A stretch of DNA of 64,000 nucleotides, taken from NCBI GenBank assembly GCA_963831005.1, contig CAWHOW010000034.1:176481-240480 (forward strand), written 5' to 3'. The position numbers were made by a program, and so were the translations under genes. Positions 1 through 7,766 of the stretch are shown piece after piece. Within the stretch, counting starts at the first letter, position 1. Every line of letters starts with the position of its first letter. The DNA comes from CAWHOW01 sp963831005. Lineage in GTDB: Bacteria > Bacteroidota > Bacteroidia > Bacteroidales > CG2-30-32-10. The notes under the pieces were generated by a model, which ran no database searches, was not told where the DNA came from, and saw only the letters and a list, made by a program, of their open reading frames with translations.

Positions 1-612
1 AATGCTATCGAGGTAAACACTTATTTGCTTTACGATGAAAGCGGAGAATGTGTTATTGTTGATGCCGGCTGTATGGGCAAGAATGAAGAGCAGGAACTGA
101 CCGGCTATATTGAAAAGAAGAACCTAAAACCTGTGCTTTTGCTTAATACACATACCCATGTGGACCATATAGCAGGAAATAAATTTGTAAGCGAGAAGTA
201 CAATATACCCCTTAGCATTCACAAAGACGGCTTACAGTTTATACGCGCTGCTAAAATGTATGCCACCGCCCTCAACTTTGATATTGGCGATACTATTGAA
301 CCTTCATCATTTATCAATGATGGCGATATTATTAAGTTCGGTCAATCTGAATTAAAAGTAATATATACTCCCGGTCATGCCGACGGCAGTGTTTGCTTTT
401 ACTGTGAAAAAGATAAGTTTGTTATTGTGGGCGATGTGCTCTTTAATGGCAGTATAGGCCGTACTGATTTTCCAACAGGAAATTATGAAATGCTGATTTC
501 GAATATCAAAAACAAATTACTTACCCTGCCCGATGATACCGTTGTATTTAGCGGGCACGGTGGCAGAACCACTGTTGGACATGAGAAAACAACTAATCCT
601 TTTTTGATTTAA
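1..612 (+). CDS. MBL-fold metallo-hydrolase, 5' partial
   Basis: The reading frame is open from base 1 (N-A-I-E-V-N-T-Y-L-L...), so the start codon lies outside the window. The metallo-beta-lactamase signature THTHVDH is at residues 51-57 of the visible part, followed by the GHADGS metal-binding His (about residue 126) and the GDVLF Asp (about residue 146). The C-terminus carries the SGHGG His typical of glyoxalase II/YcbL-like hydrolases. At about 203 visible residues the protein is close to the 210 expected for small YcbL-type family members, so little is missing. The exact substrate cannot be read from sequence; thioester or glyoxalase-type hydrolysis in the cytoplasm is usual for the family. 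The downstream gene runs in the opposite direction. Confidence 0.88.
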   Translation, partial: NAIEVNTYLLYDESGECVIVDAGCMGKNEEQELTGYIEKKNLKPVLLLNTHTHVDHIAGNKFVSEKYNIPLSIHKDGLQFIRAAKMYATALNFDIGDTIEPSSFINDGDIIKFGQSELKVIYTPGHADGSVCFYCEKDKFVIVGDVLFNGSIGRTDFPTGNYEMLISNIKNKLLTLPDDTVVFSGHGGRTTVGHEKTTNPFLI

Positions 613-645
613 TTATTCTGCTTCAAGAAGTGGTGGAATCAAAAT

Positions 646-714
646 CGTCATTGCGAGGACTGCGTCCGAAGCAATCTGATTATATGAGATTGCTTCACTC
701 CGTTCGCAATGACG
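646..714. repeat. Intergenic inverted repeat
   Basis: The left end CGTCATTGCGAGGAC is followed by GAAGCAATCT. The right half AGATTGCTTC ... CGCAATGACG is its inverted complement. The result is an imperfect 69-bp hairpin between the convergent MBL and GT9 genes. Dispersed intergenic repeats beginning with this sequence are common in environmental bacterial genomes. It may act as a transcription end or be a non-autonomous mobile repeat. Confidence 0.75.
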
Positions 715-744
715 TGCAAACAGAGCCTTGTAGCCCAAAGTGAT

Positions 745-1735
745 TTATTCCCAGTGAATTGAAGAAGCTATTTCTTTTTCATCAATCAGGTTCATGCATT
801 TGAAATGCTCTTTGGGGCATTTTTCAAATCCCAACTTTGAACAAGGGCGACAGGAAAGGTCTTTCACTTCAACTATATGTGAATTTTGTTCCGACCCTTT
901 GGGGAAATAAGGATACATGCCAAATGCAGGAACAGTATTACCCCAAACAGATATAAGAGGTTTGTTAAAAGCGGCGGCAATATGCATTAAGCCGGTATCG
1001 TTAGAAATAACCTGTTTTGCCTGTTTTACAATTGATGCCGATTGGTTAAGGGAATAAATACCACAGGCATTGAAAACCTTTTCACCCGCAACGCTTTTTA
1101 TTAAGTTCGCCGGATTCTCTGTTTTCAGGCCCTCCTAAAAGAATAATGGGATGATCTATTTTAGTGCAAAGTGAAATTACTTTATTGTCAGGCATGCGCT
1201 TGGTAGCATGTTTGCCACCTATGGCTATTGCTACGAATCCATTGCGATGTGTTTCTGGGAAATCAGTCAATTCAACTTCTTCGTCATTAGAAATATAATA
1301 TTCAAGTCCCTTGCCATCATTAACTACCCCTAACGATTCCACAACATCAAAATAGCGGTCAACAACATGCGTATGATGAGGCAAAAGGTTTATCTTGGTT
1401 GCCACATAAAGTTCTTTACGGATATTGAGTTTTTTTAATGCATTAAAAGGTCTGACAAGGTGTAAGATAGTAGATGTTGACCTTATGCTGTTATGCAGAT
1501 CAATAATGAAATCGAAATGTTCATCTTTCAATTCCTGCATTTGCGGTAACACACTTTTTTTTATGGTGTGTATCTTATCAATATAAGGATTGTTTTCAAG
1601 AATGGGAACATGCGTTTCCTTTGTAAGATAATGCAACTCCACATCCTTCACCTGCTGCTTTACACAACGGATTACAGGAGATGTCAATACGATATCTCCA
1701 ATAGAACTAAACCTGATGATGAGAAATTTTTTCAA
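745..1735 (-). pseudogene. Glycosyltransferase family 9 (heptosyltransferase-like), frameshifted
   Basis: The N-terminal part (1082-1735) begins MKKFLIIRFSSIGDIVLTSP, the usual start of LPS heptosyltransferases of the WaaC/WaaF family (GT9). The C-terminal part (745 to about 1085) continues in another frame with SNDTGLMHIAAAF, the conserved GT9 donor-sugar-binding motif. The two frames meet near 1088-1092 at a run of five A's (minus strand AATAAAAAGCG). Removing one A rejoins them as ...KSVAGEKVFNACG. The combined length of about 330 residues matches an intact GT9. The product would add a sugar to lipopolysaccharide core at the inner membrane. Because the lesion is a single base in a homopolymer, a sequencing error is as likely as real loss. 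Confidence 0.85.
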
Positions 1736-1865
1736 GAGAAAAATTTTTACAAAAGTATAAATAATCCATGAGAATGTTAACTGAATGAGGAATGTGAATA
1801 TTAAATTATCTTTAATTAATTGTTACTTTAATATCAGTTTGATCTTTTTATTGTTTTATTTTTGC

Positions 1866-2651
1866 ATGATGTTATTGATTGATTCACATACTCATCTTTA
1901 CGCTGAAGAATTTAACACCGACTTACATGATGTTATTGACCGTGCTTTTGCAGCTGAAGTAAAATGCTTAGTAATCCCAAATGTTGATAATGCTTCAATT
2001 GTTCCAGTGTTGGATTTATGCCGGAAATACCCGAATAACTGTTTTCCTACAATTGGCCTTCATCCTGAATCTGTAAAACAGGATTATCAAAAAGAACTTG
2101 AATCCATGAAACCATGGATGGATAAAGAGAAATTTGTTGCAATAGGCGAAATTGGTATAGATCTATATTGGGATAAAACATTTGCCACCGAACAGATCGA
2201 AGCTTTCAAATTACAATTGTCGTGGGCAAAAGAATATGATCTTCCTGTAATTATTCACAGCAGGAATGCATTGAATGAGATTATTCAGATACTAAATGAT
2301 AAAAGTTTCAACGGAATAAAAGCAGTGTTTCATTGTTTCCCGGGAAGTTTGGAGCAAGCCATTTGCCTTACCAATAAAGGATTTATGCTTGGTATCGGAG
2401 GGGTAGTTACATTTAAAAATTCAGGTCTTGCTAAAGTGGCGAAGGAAATTCCTCTTGAATATATTTTACTCGAAACCGATGCTCCGTACCTTACACCTGT
2501 GCCATACAGGGGAAAACGAAATGAAAGCGCTTATATTAGGAATATAGCTGAATTCATTGCTCAGCTTAGAAATTGTTCTTTGAATGAAGTAGCTGAAACA
2601 ACTACAAAAAATGCTTTGCGCTTTTTTAAACTTCCTGTCTCTAATTTGTAA
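1866..2651 (+). CDS. TatD family metal-dependent hydrolase (DNase)
   Basis: The start at 1866 (or ATG 1869) puts the family's leading motif LIDSHTHLY right at the N-terminus. The frame stays open upstream to 1785, but that part is low-complexity and outside the family. The expected TIM-barrel metal ligands are all present: the HTH pair, GEIGID (Glu), HSRNA (His), HCFPG (His) and the C-terminal ETDAPYL (Asp). Length (about 261 residues) fits TatD/YcfH. Family members are Mg-dependent 3'-5' DNases or other phosphoesterases in the cytoplasm. The gene ends 3 bp before the convergent deaminase gene. Confidence 0.9.
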   Translation: MMLLIDSHTHLYAEEFNTDLHDVIDRAFAAEVKCLVIPNVDNASIVPVLDLCRKYPNNCFPTIGLHPESVKQDYQKELESMKPWMDKEKFVAIGEIGIDLYWDKTFATEQIEAFKLQLSWAKEYDLPVIIHSRNALNEIIQILNDKSFNGIKAVFHCFPGSLEQAICLTNKGFMLGIGGVVTFKNSGLAKVAKEIPLEYILLETDAPYLTPVPYRGKRNESAYIRNIAEFIAQLRNCSLNEVAETTTKNALRFFKLPVSNL

Positions 2652-2654
2652 ACC

Positions 2655-3146
2655 TTACTGATTATCGTATTTCATTATCTCATCATTCACAAATTCAATT
2701 TTGACATTTGCTGCTTTAAACATCTCTTCTGATTCAGTTCCTGCGTGGTATTTCTTTTCGCAAACAACCCGGACAATACCACAGTTAATGATAAGCATGG
2801 CACAGGTACGACAGGGAGTCATACGGCAATAGAGTGTTGCACCCTGTAATGAGATTCCAAGTTTAGCAGCCTGACAAATGGCATTTTGTTCTGCATGAAC
2901 AGTTCTTACGCAATGCTGTGTTACGGACTCATCCTCATGGATCATCTTTTTAAACTGGTGTCCAACTTCATCACAATGTGGCAGGCCTTTTGGAGAACCT
3001 ACATAACCGCTAACTAACAATTGCCTGTCTCGAGCAATAACACAACCACTACGACCACGGTCGCATGTAGCGCGCTTTGCAACTGTGTTTGCAATTTCCA
3101 TGAAGTACTCATCCCAACTAGGACGGATATATTTTTCTTCGCTCAT
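2655..3146 (-). CDS. dCMP deaminase family protein
   Basis: The zinc-dependent cytidine/deoxycytidylate deaminase motif is clear: HAEQNA (His ligand plus catalytic Glu) near residue 85 and TPCRTCA (two Cys ligands) near residue 112. The N-terminus RPSWDEYFMEIA and total length of 163 residues match ComEB-type dCMP deaminases, which make dUMP for thymidylate synthesis. It lies 12 bp downstream of the P-loop gene 3159-3719 on the same strand, so the two are probably co-transcribed. That pairing suggests a small deoxynucleotide-metabolism operon. Confidence 0.9.
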   Translation of the reverse strand: MSEEKYIRPSWDEYFMEIANTVAKRATCDRGRSGCVIARDRQLLVSGYVGSPKGLPHCDEVGHQFKKMIHEDESVTQHCVRTVHAEQNAICQAAKLGISLQGATLYCRMTPCRTCAMLIINCGIVRVVCEKKYHAGTESEEMFKAANVKIEFVNDEIMKYDNQ

Positions 3147-3158
3147 ATTGTTTTCTTT

Positions 3159-3719
3159 TTAATCTTTTAAAATATAAGTAATAACAGCATCTACCTTTTC
3201 CTGCAATTCTTCCAATGATTCATCATTCTCGAAAAGATAATCAGCCATTTCTATACATTTTGAAATATTTTGTTTGTTTGGATCGGTTGATTGCATTTCA
3301 CGTTTTTCATTTTCAAGGAAAGTTTCGAAAGTAATATTATCCGTCTCCGATCTTCTTTGCTGTATCCTTCCATATCTAATAGAGGCAGGTGCATCAATGG
3401 CAAAAAGGTAAAAGTTTCCTTTACTTTTCAATGCTTCTACTTCGCCTGGAGTGCGTATGCTTTCAATAATACAATTGCCCCCTGAGGTTAATGCTTCCCC
3501 GTACAATTGTTCTACAATATAACTTGGTGAATGTGCAGCACGAAGTTCGTTTGCCACTGTCACCATGCTATCGCGATTAACTGGAAGTTTTCGTTTTTCT
3601 ATCTCCCTTGTAATGTATGCCCTTACAGAGTAATGAGCGAATCCCTTTGTCTTTATGAGATAATCAACTATTGTTCCCTTGCCTGCACCTAAAGTTCCTG
3701 TAATCCCTATTATCAGCAT
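3159..3719 (-). CDS. P-loop nucleoside/nucleotide kinase-like protein
   Basis: A Walker A motif GTLGAGKGT begins at residue 8, as in dephospho-CoA kinase, adenylate kinase and deoxynucleoside monophosphate kinases. The rest (186 residues, helical, with IIESIRTPGEVEAL and a later Arg-rich YGRIQQRRSE lid-like segment) fits an NMP-kinase-like fold. It sits between a secreted hypothetical gene that ends exactly at its start codon and the dCMP deaminase gene. A role phosphorylating deoxynucleotides is a reasonable inference from the neighbour, but dephospho-CoA kinase-like activity cannot be excluded. Confidence 0.75.
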   Translation of the reverse strand: MLIIGITGTLGAGKGTIVDYLIKTKGFAHYSVRAYITREIEKRKLPVNRDSMVTVANELRAAHSPSYIVEQLYGEALTSGGNCIIESIRTPGEVEALKSKGNFYLFAIDAPASIRYGRIQQRRSETDNITFETFLENEKREMQSTDPNKQNISKCIEMADYLFENDESLEELQEKVDAVITYILKD

Positions 3720-4193
3720 TTATTTCGAATTAAATTTTTTCTGTTCATTATTTATTATTGATTTCACCACTATTTCAAGTTCATCATTTCCATTTCCAAA
3801 AATACTTAAACTTACCTTCATATCACCAATTGACAAATTTGAGTCAGCTAAAGAAATATCTTTATTATCTGTACAAATATAAAAATCCAGATGGAATAAC
3901 AGATAATAATCACTTGCCGGTAATCTCTTTGAGCTCGCATCCCTCCAATCAAGGAAAATATGATCACAGGATCTGAGACTGTCTTCAAATCTGTTGTCGA
4001 TACCAACGCCTTCAAGTTGAGGGTATGTTTTGGAGAGTTTAATTATTTTATCAATGATAGTATCTGTAATGGTTCTGTAATTTTTCGTGAAATAGTTATT
4101 CGTTTGTGAATGAGCATAGGAAGTCAAAAATATTGACCAAAAAATAAAGGTTGAGAAAAATATTTTATGAGTAAGCGATTTTATGATAGTCAT
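3720..4193 (-). CDS. Secreted hypothetical protein
   Basis: The start at 4193 (MTIIKSLTHK...) gives a classic signal peptide: a basic N-terminus, a hydrophobic stretch FFSTFIFWSIFLTSY and a cleavage region AHSQ. The frame extends 11 codons upstream but those residues would spoil the signal peptide. The mature part (about 130 residues) is mixed alpha/beta with no motif I recognise. Its stop codon directly abuts the ATG of the kinase-like gene (3719), so translation is probably coupled. The 5' end overlaps the manA upstream region, which reads the other way. Confidence 0.6.
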   Translation of the reverse strand: MTIIKSLTHKIFFSTFIFWSIFLTSYAHSQTNNYFTKNYRTITDTIIDKIIKLSKTYPQLEGVGIDNRFEDSLRSCDHIFLDWRDASSKRLPASDYYLLFHLDFYICTDNKDISLADSNLSIGDMKVSLSIFGNGNDELEIVVKSIINNEQKKFNSK

Positions 4194-4203
4194 AGTATTT
4201 TGG

Positions 4204-4211
4204 TAACTTTG
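4204..4211 (+). promoter_or_regulatory. -7 box TAACTTTG upstream of manA
   Basis: TAACTTTG matches the Bacteroidota -7 consensus TAnnTTTG and lies 30 bp before the manA ATG at 4242. No convincing -33 TTG was found at the usual distance. The box supports starting manA at 4242 and not at an upstream in-frame ATG that would precede the promoter. Confidence 0.6.
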
Positions 4212-4241
4212 CAAAATATAAATCAAAGATATATTAAAAAG

Positions 4242-5222
4242 ATGAATTCTTTGTATCCCTTTAAATTCAAGCCCATTTACAAGGATAAGATATGGGGCGG
4301 AGATAAAATAAAGACCTTATTCGGCCGGGATTACTCTCCATTGCCCAATTGCGGCGAAAGCTGGGAATTGTCAGGCGTTGAAAATAATCTATCAGTCGTT
4401 ACGAATGGATTTCTTGAAGGCAATAACCTTGAAGAATTGATAGAAGTATACATGGGCGACCTTGTAGGTGAGAAGAACTATGAAAAATTTGGTTTGCATT
4501 TTCCAATACTTATTAAGATAATTGATTCACATGACTGGTTGTCAGTGCAGGTACATCCTGACGATACACTTGCCATGAAAAGACATCAGCAGAATGGTAA
4601 AACTGAGATGTGGTTTGTGTTGCAGGCTGATAAAAACACCCAGCTTATCAATGGCTTTAACAGAGAACTAGACAAAGATAAATTTCAACAATATTTCAAT
4701 GATAAAAAACTGAAAGAAATATTGAATTATGAGAATGTAAAAGCAGGAGATGTTTTTTATATACCTTCCGGGAGGATACATGCATTAGGACCGGGTGTTT
4801 GCCTGGCTGAAATACAGCAAACATCGGATATTACTTATCGTATTTATGACTGGGACAGAAAAGACAATAAAGGAAATTCGCGTGAATTGCACTTCGAACA
4901 ATCTTTGGATGCAATAGATTATAAAGGCGTTGACGGCAATAAGATAATTTCTGCTACAATACCTAATATAAGTAAAAATTTAGTGGATACTCATTATTTT
5001 ACGACCAATGTACTGTCAATTGATAAACCTTTAGATATCGATTACTTTGAATTGGATTCTTTCGTAATTTATCTTTGCACGGAGGGTAAATTCACTATAG
5101 AATATTCTCAAGGCAAAGAAATAGTACAGAAAGGTGAAACGGTTTTAATTCCTGCAGAACTGCATGAATTACGTCTTATCCCCGAACCGGCTGCTAAATT
5201 ACTGGAAGCATATATTAAATAG
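4242..5222 (+). CDS. manA: Mannose-6-phosphate isomerase, class I
   Basis: Cupin-fold type I phosphomannose isomerase, 326 residues. Zinc ligands are visible in VQVHPDD (Gln and His) around residue 102, in the following KTEMWFV (Glu), and in IPSGRIHALG (His) near residue 180. The N-terminal KPIYKDKIWGG and GESWELSG are family hallmarks. The enzyme interconverts fructose-6-P and mannose-6-P, feeding GDP-mannose and glycan synthesis in the cytoplasm. The chosen ATG follows the -7 box at 4204; an upstream in-frame ATG at 4167 lies before it. The last 8 bases overlap the convergent lipB gene. Confidence 0.93.
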   Translation: MNSLYPFKFKPIYKDKIWGGDKIKTLFGRDYSPLPNCGESWELSGVENNLSVVTNGFLEGNNLEELIEVYMGDLVGEKNYEKFGLHFPILIKIIDSHDWLSVQVHPDDTLAMKRHQQNGKTEMWFVLQADKNTQLINGFNRELDKDKFQQYFNDKKLKEILNYENVKAGDVFYIPSGRIHALGPGVCLAEIQQTSDITYRIYDWDRKDNKGNSRELHFEQSLDAIDYKGVDGNKIISATIPNISKNLVDTHYFTTNVLSIDKPLDIDYFELDSFVIYLCTEGKFTIEYSQGKEIVQKGETVLIPAELHELRLIPEPAAKLLEAYIK

Positions 5223-5913
5223 TTTGCGAAAAGCTGATGCCGAATACTTCGGCGAATTTGGTTTTCAGTACTTCTTTTACCTTTTCAATATCCTGAATTC
5301 CATCTAATTCTTTTCGAAGAGAAGTAACCGATTTATCCGTGAAGCCACATGGATTAATATTGTTGAAATAATCAAGGTTGGTATTAATATTAAAAGCAAA
5401 GCCGTGCATGGTAATATACCTGCTCACGCGTACACCTATTGCACATATTTTTCTTGCATTCGTCGTTTGAGTTTCAAGCCATACACCTGTTGCCCCTTCT
5501 AATCTTTCGGATGAAATAGAAAACTCTTTTAAAGTTTGAATAATTGTTTCTTCAATAAGGTTTACATATACTTTTACGCTGATGCCAAGCAATTCAAGAT
5601 CGATAATGGGATAGCCAACTATTTGTCCAGGACCGTGATAGGTAATATCCCCGCCCCTGTCAATCTTGTAGAATGAAGCATTCTTTTCTTTAAGTTGCAT
5701 TTGATTGATGAGAAGGTTATTTTCCGAACCACTTTTACCCAATGTATAAACGTGCGGATGTTCACAGAATACAAGGAAACCCTCCCTTTTCTCCTTTGAA
5801 ATAACAGGATCTGCTTTCTTTGAATTTAATACTATGTCAAATAGTCTTTTCTGAAAATCCCATGCCGCCTGATAATCAATTATCCCTTTATCTATGAATT
5901 TTATTTCTGTCAT
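5215..5913 (-). CDS. lipB: Octanoyltransferase LipB
   Basis: LipB transfers octanoate from acyl carrier protein to lipoyl-dependent enzymes, the first step of de novo lipoate synthesis. Conserved blocks are present: RGGDITYHGPGQIVGYPI (substrate pocket), KICAIGVRVSRYITMHG (catalytic Lys) and NPCGF (catalytic Cys, about residue 188). Length 232 is normal. The gene stands alone; no lipA is seen nearby. Its 3' end overlaps manA by 8 bp in a tail-to-tail arrangement. Confidence 0.95.
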   Translation of the reverse strand: MTEIKFIDKGIIDYQAAWDFQKRLFDIVLNSKKADPVISKEKREGFLVFCEHPHVYTLGKSGSENNLLINQMQLKEKNASFYKIDRGGDITYHGPGQIVGYPIIDLELLGISVKVYVNLIEETIIQTLKEFSISSERLEGATGVWLETQTTNARKICAIGVRVSRYITMHGFAFNINTNLDYFNNINPCGFTDKSVTSLRKELDGIQDIEKVKEVLKTKFAEVFGISFSQTI

Positions 5914-5954
5914 ACCTTATTTATAATGCGGCAAAAGTAATATTATTAAAATGA

Positions 5955-6833
5955 TTAAAACTTAACCGGCTGCAAACTGATACTAAGCAGATTCCTAGTG
6001 CCAATATACATTGACTTATTACTACTTGAGGTTCCAAACTCAACGAAGATAGGACCAATTCCCAGGTAAGTGCTAATGGAATAAATAGCCAGGTTATTCA
6101 CATTATAGTCAATATTGTTTTTTGTACGATATTTTGCGTCAAAAGCATTATACATTAAACGACCTCTTATTCCAAAGCGAAAAAAATTTCCGATCATCAC
6201 TTCACTTTTATTTGATAAGAGTCGTAAATCAAAATCTAAATTAAGCTGAGTACCTAAACCTGGATTGTAAATAGTTGAATTAAGTTTTTCAATATCGGCA
6301 TAACATGTTGCCGCAGCGTTGATAATAAAATAATTTCTGGTGGATTCTGTAAATGGTAAAAATAAAAGAGGCCGGCTTAAACTCAGGCTAAAGCTTCCGC
6401 CACCATTCATAAGTTTTTGCCGGGCGATATTCTGCAGGGCATCTTCTTGCACTACCCTGTGGGTGTCTCTGGGAATATCCGACTGGCTCAATTGTGAACC
6501 GAAACTAAAACGCCCAATGCTAGCAGAAGGAATAAAAGACAGTAATTCCACATAAATAGAGTTGCTGTTAATAGTGTCGACTGATAGTGAGATGGACGTG
6601 TATTGCAACTCTTTCAGCGCATTACTTACATTGCCTCCATTTCCGTTGAAAACATCGCATAATTGGTTTTTTCCTCTGAATGGAAGGAATCCATAGTTCA
6701 GGAGATCCTCATCCGTTTCACCTCTTGTTTTATCACCTGTTTGTTTTGGAATATTCAGCATCGATGGCTGCAATTGGGCTTTGGCACTGACCGTCAAAGC
6801 CAAAAGGGCAAACGATAAAATTAAATTTTTCAT
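5955..6833 (-). CDS. Secreted protein, probable outer-membrane barrel
   Basis: The start at 6833 (MKNLILSFALLALTVSAKAQ) gives a textbook signal peptide ending AKA-Q; an in-frame ATG three codons earlier is possible. The 290-residue protein is rich in alternating aromatic and polar strands (SIYVELLSF, GRFSFGSQL, RFGIRGRLMYNAF) and ends with KF, as expected for a barrel. It resembles DUF5723-like proteins of Bacteroidota in layout, but I cannot confirm that family. No binding or catalytic motif is visible. The 240 bp upstream to 7073 hold no gene beyond the promoter of the next one. Confidence 0.6.
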   Translation of the reverse strand: MKNLILSFALLALTVSAKAQLQPSMLNIPKQTGDKTRGETDEDLLNYGFLPFRGKNQLCDVFNGNGGNVSNALKELQYTSISLSVDTINSNSIYVELLSFIPSASIGRFSFGSQLSQSDIPRDTHRVVQEDALQNIARQKLMNGGGSFSLSLSRPLLFLPFTESTRNYFIINAAATCYADIEKLNSTIYNPGLGTQLNLDFDLRLLSNKSEVMIGNFFRFGIRGRLMYNAFDAKYRTKNNIDYNVNNLAIYSISTYLGIGPIFVEFGTSSSNKSMYIGTRNLLSISLQPVKF

Positions 6834-7011
6834 AATGTTCATATTTTAAAAACAGAATTTACTCTAAATGATTACCTACAAAAATAAAGGAATTATTTTA
6901 TTTTGACCATTCTCAGGATGCCTGTTTAATTTCAGACTACGCTTCTTAATTCGTTTCACTCTTTATTAAAAATCAATTAACTAATTTTCTTTTTGTATCA
7001 GATTATTATTT

Positions 7012-7019
7012 TATTTTTG
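7012..7019 (+). promoter_or_regulatory. -7 box TATTTTTG upstream of lipoprotein gene
   Basis: TATTTTTG matches TAnnTTTG and is 54 bp before the ATG at 7074. A TTG at 6993-6995 is present, but its 16-bp spacing is shorter than usual. Confidence 0.5.
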
Positions 7020-7073
7020 TCAAATACAGACTTTAATATTAATCCATTAATTATTAATTTAAACTGATCTATT

Positions 7074-7586
7074 ATGAAAACTAAGATTAGCGTTATTTTA
7101 AGTACATTTGTTTTGGTTATGTTTTTTGTTTCTTGCGGCCCCACAAAAGAAGATGCAATCAAATATAATGATAAAATTATTAGTGAACAGCGAAAAGTTG
7201 TTGACAAAGAAAATGACCTTACGAGGTATATTAAAAGCGGCACACTAACCAACGACAAACTGGATGAGAATTATAATAACCTATCCAAGCAAGTTGGAGA
7301 ATCTATTGACGCTGTAAATAAAATTGAGGCATTTGATGGGAAAACCGATCTTAAAGATGCCACCTTACAGTTCTTCTCTGTATACAAGAGTGTTATAGGA
7401 AAAGAATATAAAGAATGGATTCTTAATTTAAAAACGCCTCTCGACAAAGTAGATCAAAAGGTTTTAGATGAAGAAACCTATATTGTTAAAACAATCAACG
7501 ATAAGCTTGATGAGGCACATAATATTTATAAAACAGCCCAGAATAACTTTGCTGCAAAATATAAATTTGAAATAGCAAAATACTAA
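7074..7586 (+). CDS. Lipoprotein, helical, unknown function
   Basis: The signal peptide MKTKISVILSTFVLVMFF ends in the lipobox FVSC, so the mature protein is lipid-anchored at Cys 22 or so. The remaining 148 residues are charged and predicted helical (KYNDKIISEQRKVVDKEND..., ending in a long Lys-rich helix). It may belong to the LIC11966-type surface lipoproteins, but this is recalled similarity, not a demonstrated match. It is a single-gene unit with its own -7 box and a clear terminator at 7610-7638. Confidence 0.7.
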   Translation: MKTKISVILSTFVLVMFFVSCGPTKEDAIKYNDKIISEQRKVVDKENDLTRYIKSGTLTNDKLDENYNNLSKQVGESIDAVNKIEAFDGKTDLKDATLQFFSVYKSVIGKEYKEWILNLKTPLDKVDQKVLDEETYIVKTINDKLDEAHNIYKTAQNNFAAKYKFEIAKY

Positions 7587-7609
7587 CAGGAAAGCATATT
7601 TAAGATTTT

Positions 7610-7638
7610 AAAAGACCTTGCAATAGCGAGGTCTTTTT
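7610..7638 (+). terminator. Intrinsic terminator
   Basis: AAAAGACCT pairs with AGGTCTTTT (9-bp stem, 10-nt loop) and ends in a T run, 23 bp after the lipoprotein stop codon. Confidence 0.8.
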
Positions 7639-7739
7639 GGTTACAGGGAACCTTTTTCATTTCTTTTCTATTTTTCACAACATAAATATTGTTGTAATCC
7701 GAAATATACAGAATTATAAGATACAAAGTATAATTTCTA

Positions 7740-7747
7740 TAACTTTG
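7740..7747 (+). promoter_or_regulatory. -7 box TAACTTTG upstream of lysS
   Basis: TAACTTTG lies 19 bp before the lysS ATG, giving a very short leader. It agrees with the Bacteroidota consensus. Confidence 0.6.
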
Positions 7748-7766
7748 CGCGATAAATTTATACAGC

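Noticed and set aside
1866..2651. Earlier start of TatD at 1785
   Set aside because: The extra 27 residues are hydrophobic and low-complexity, and TatD proteins begin right at the IDSHTH motif.
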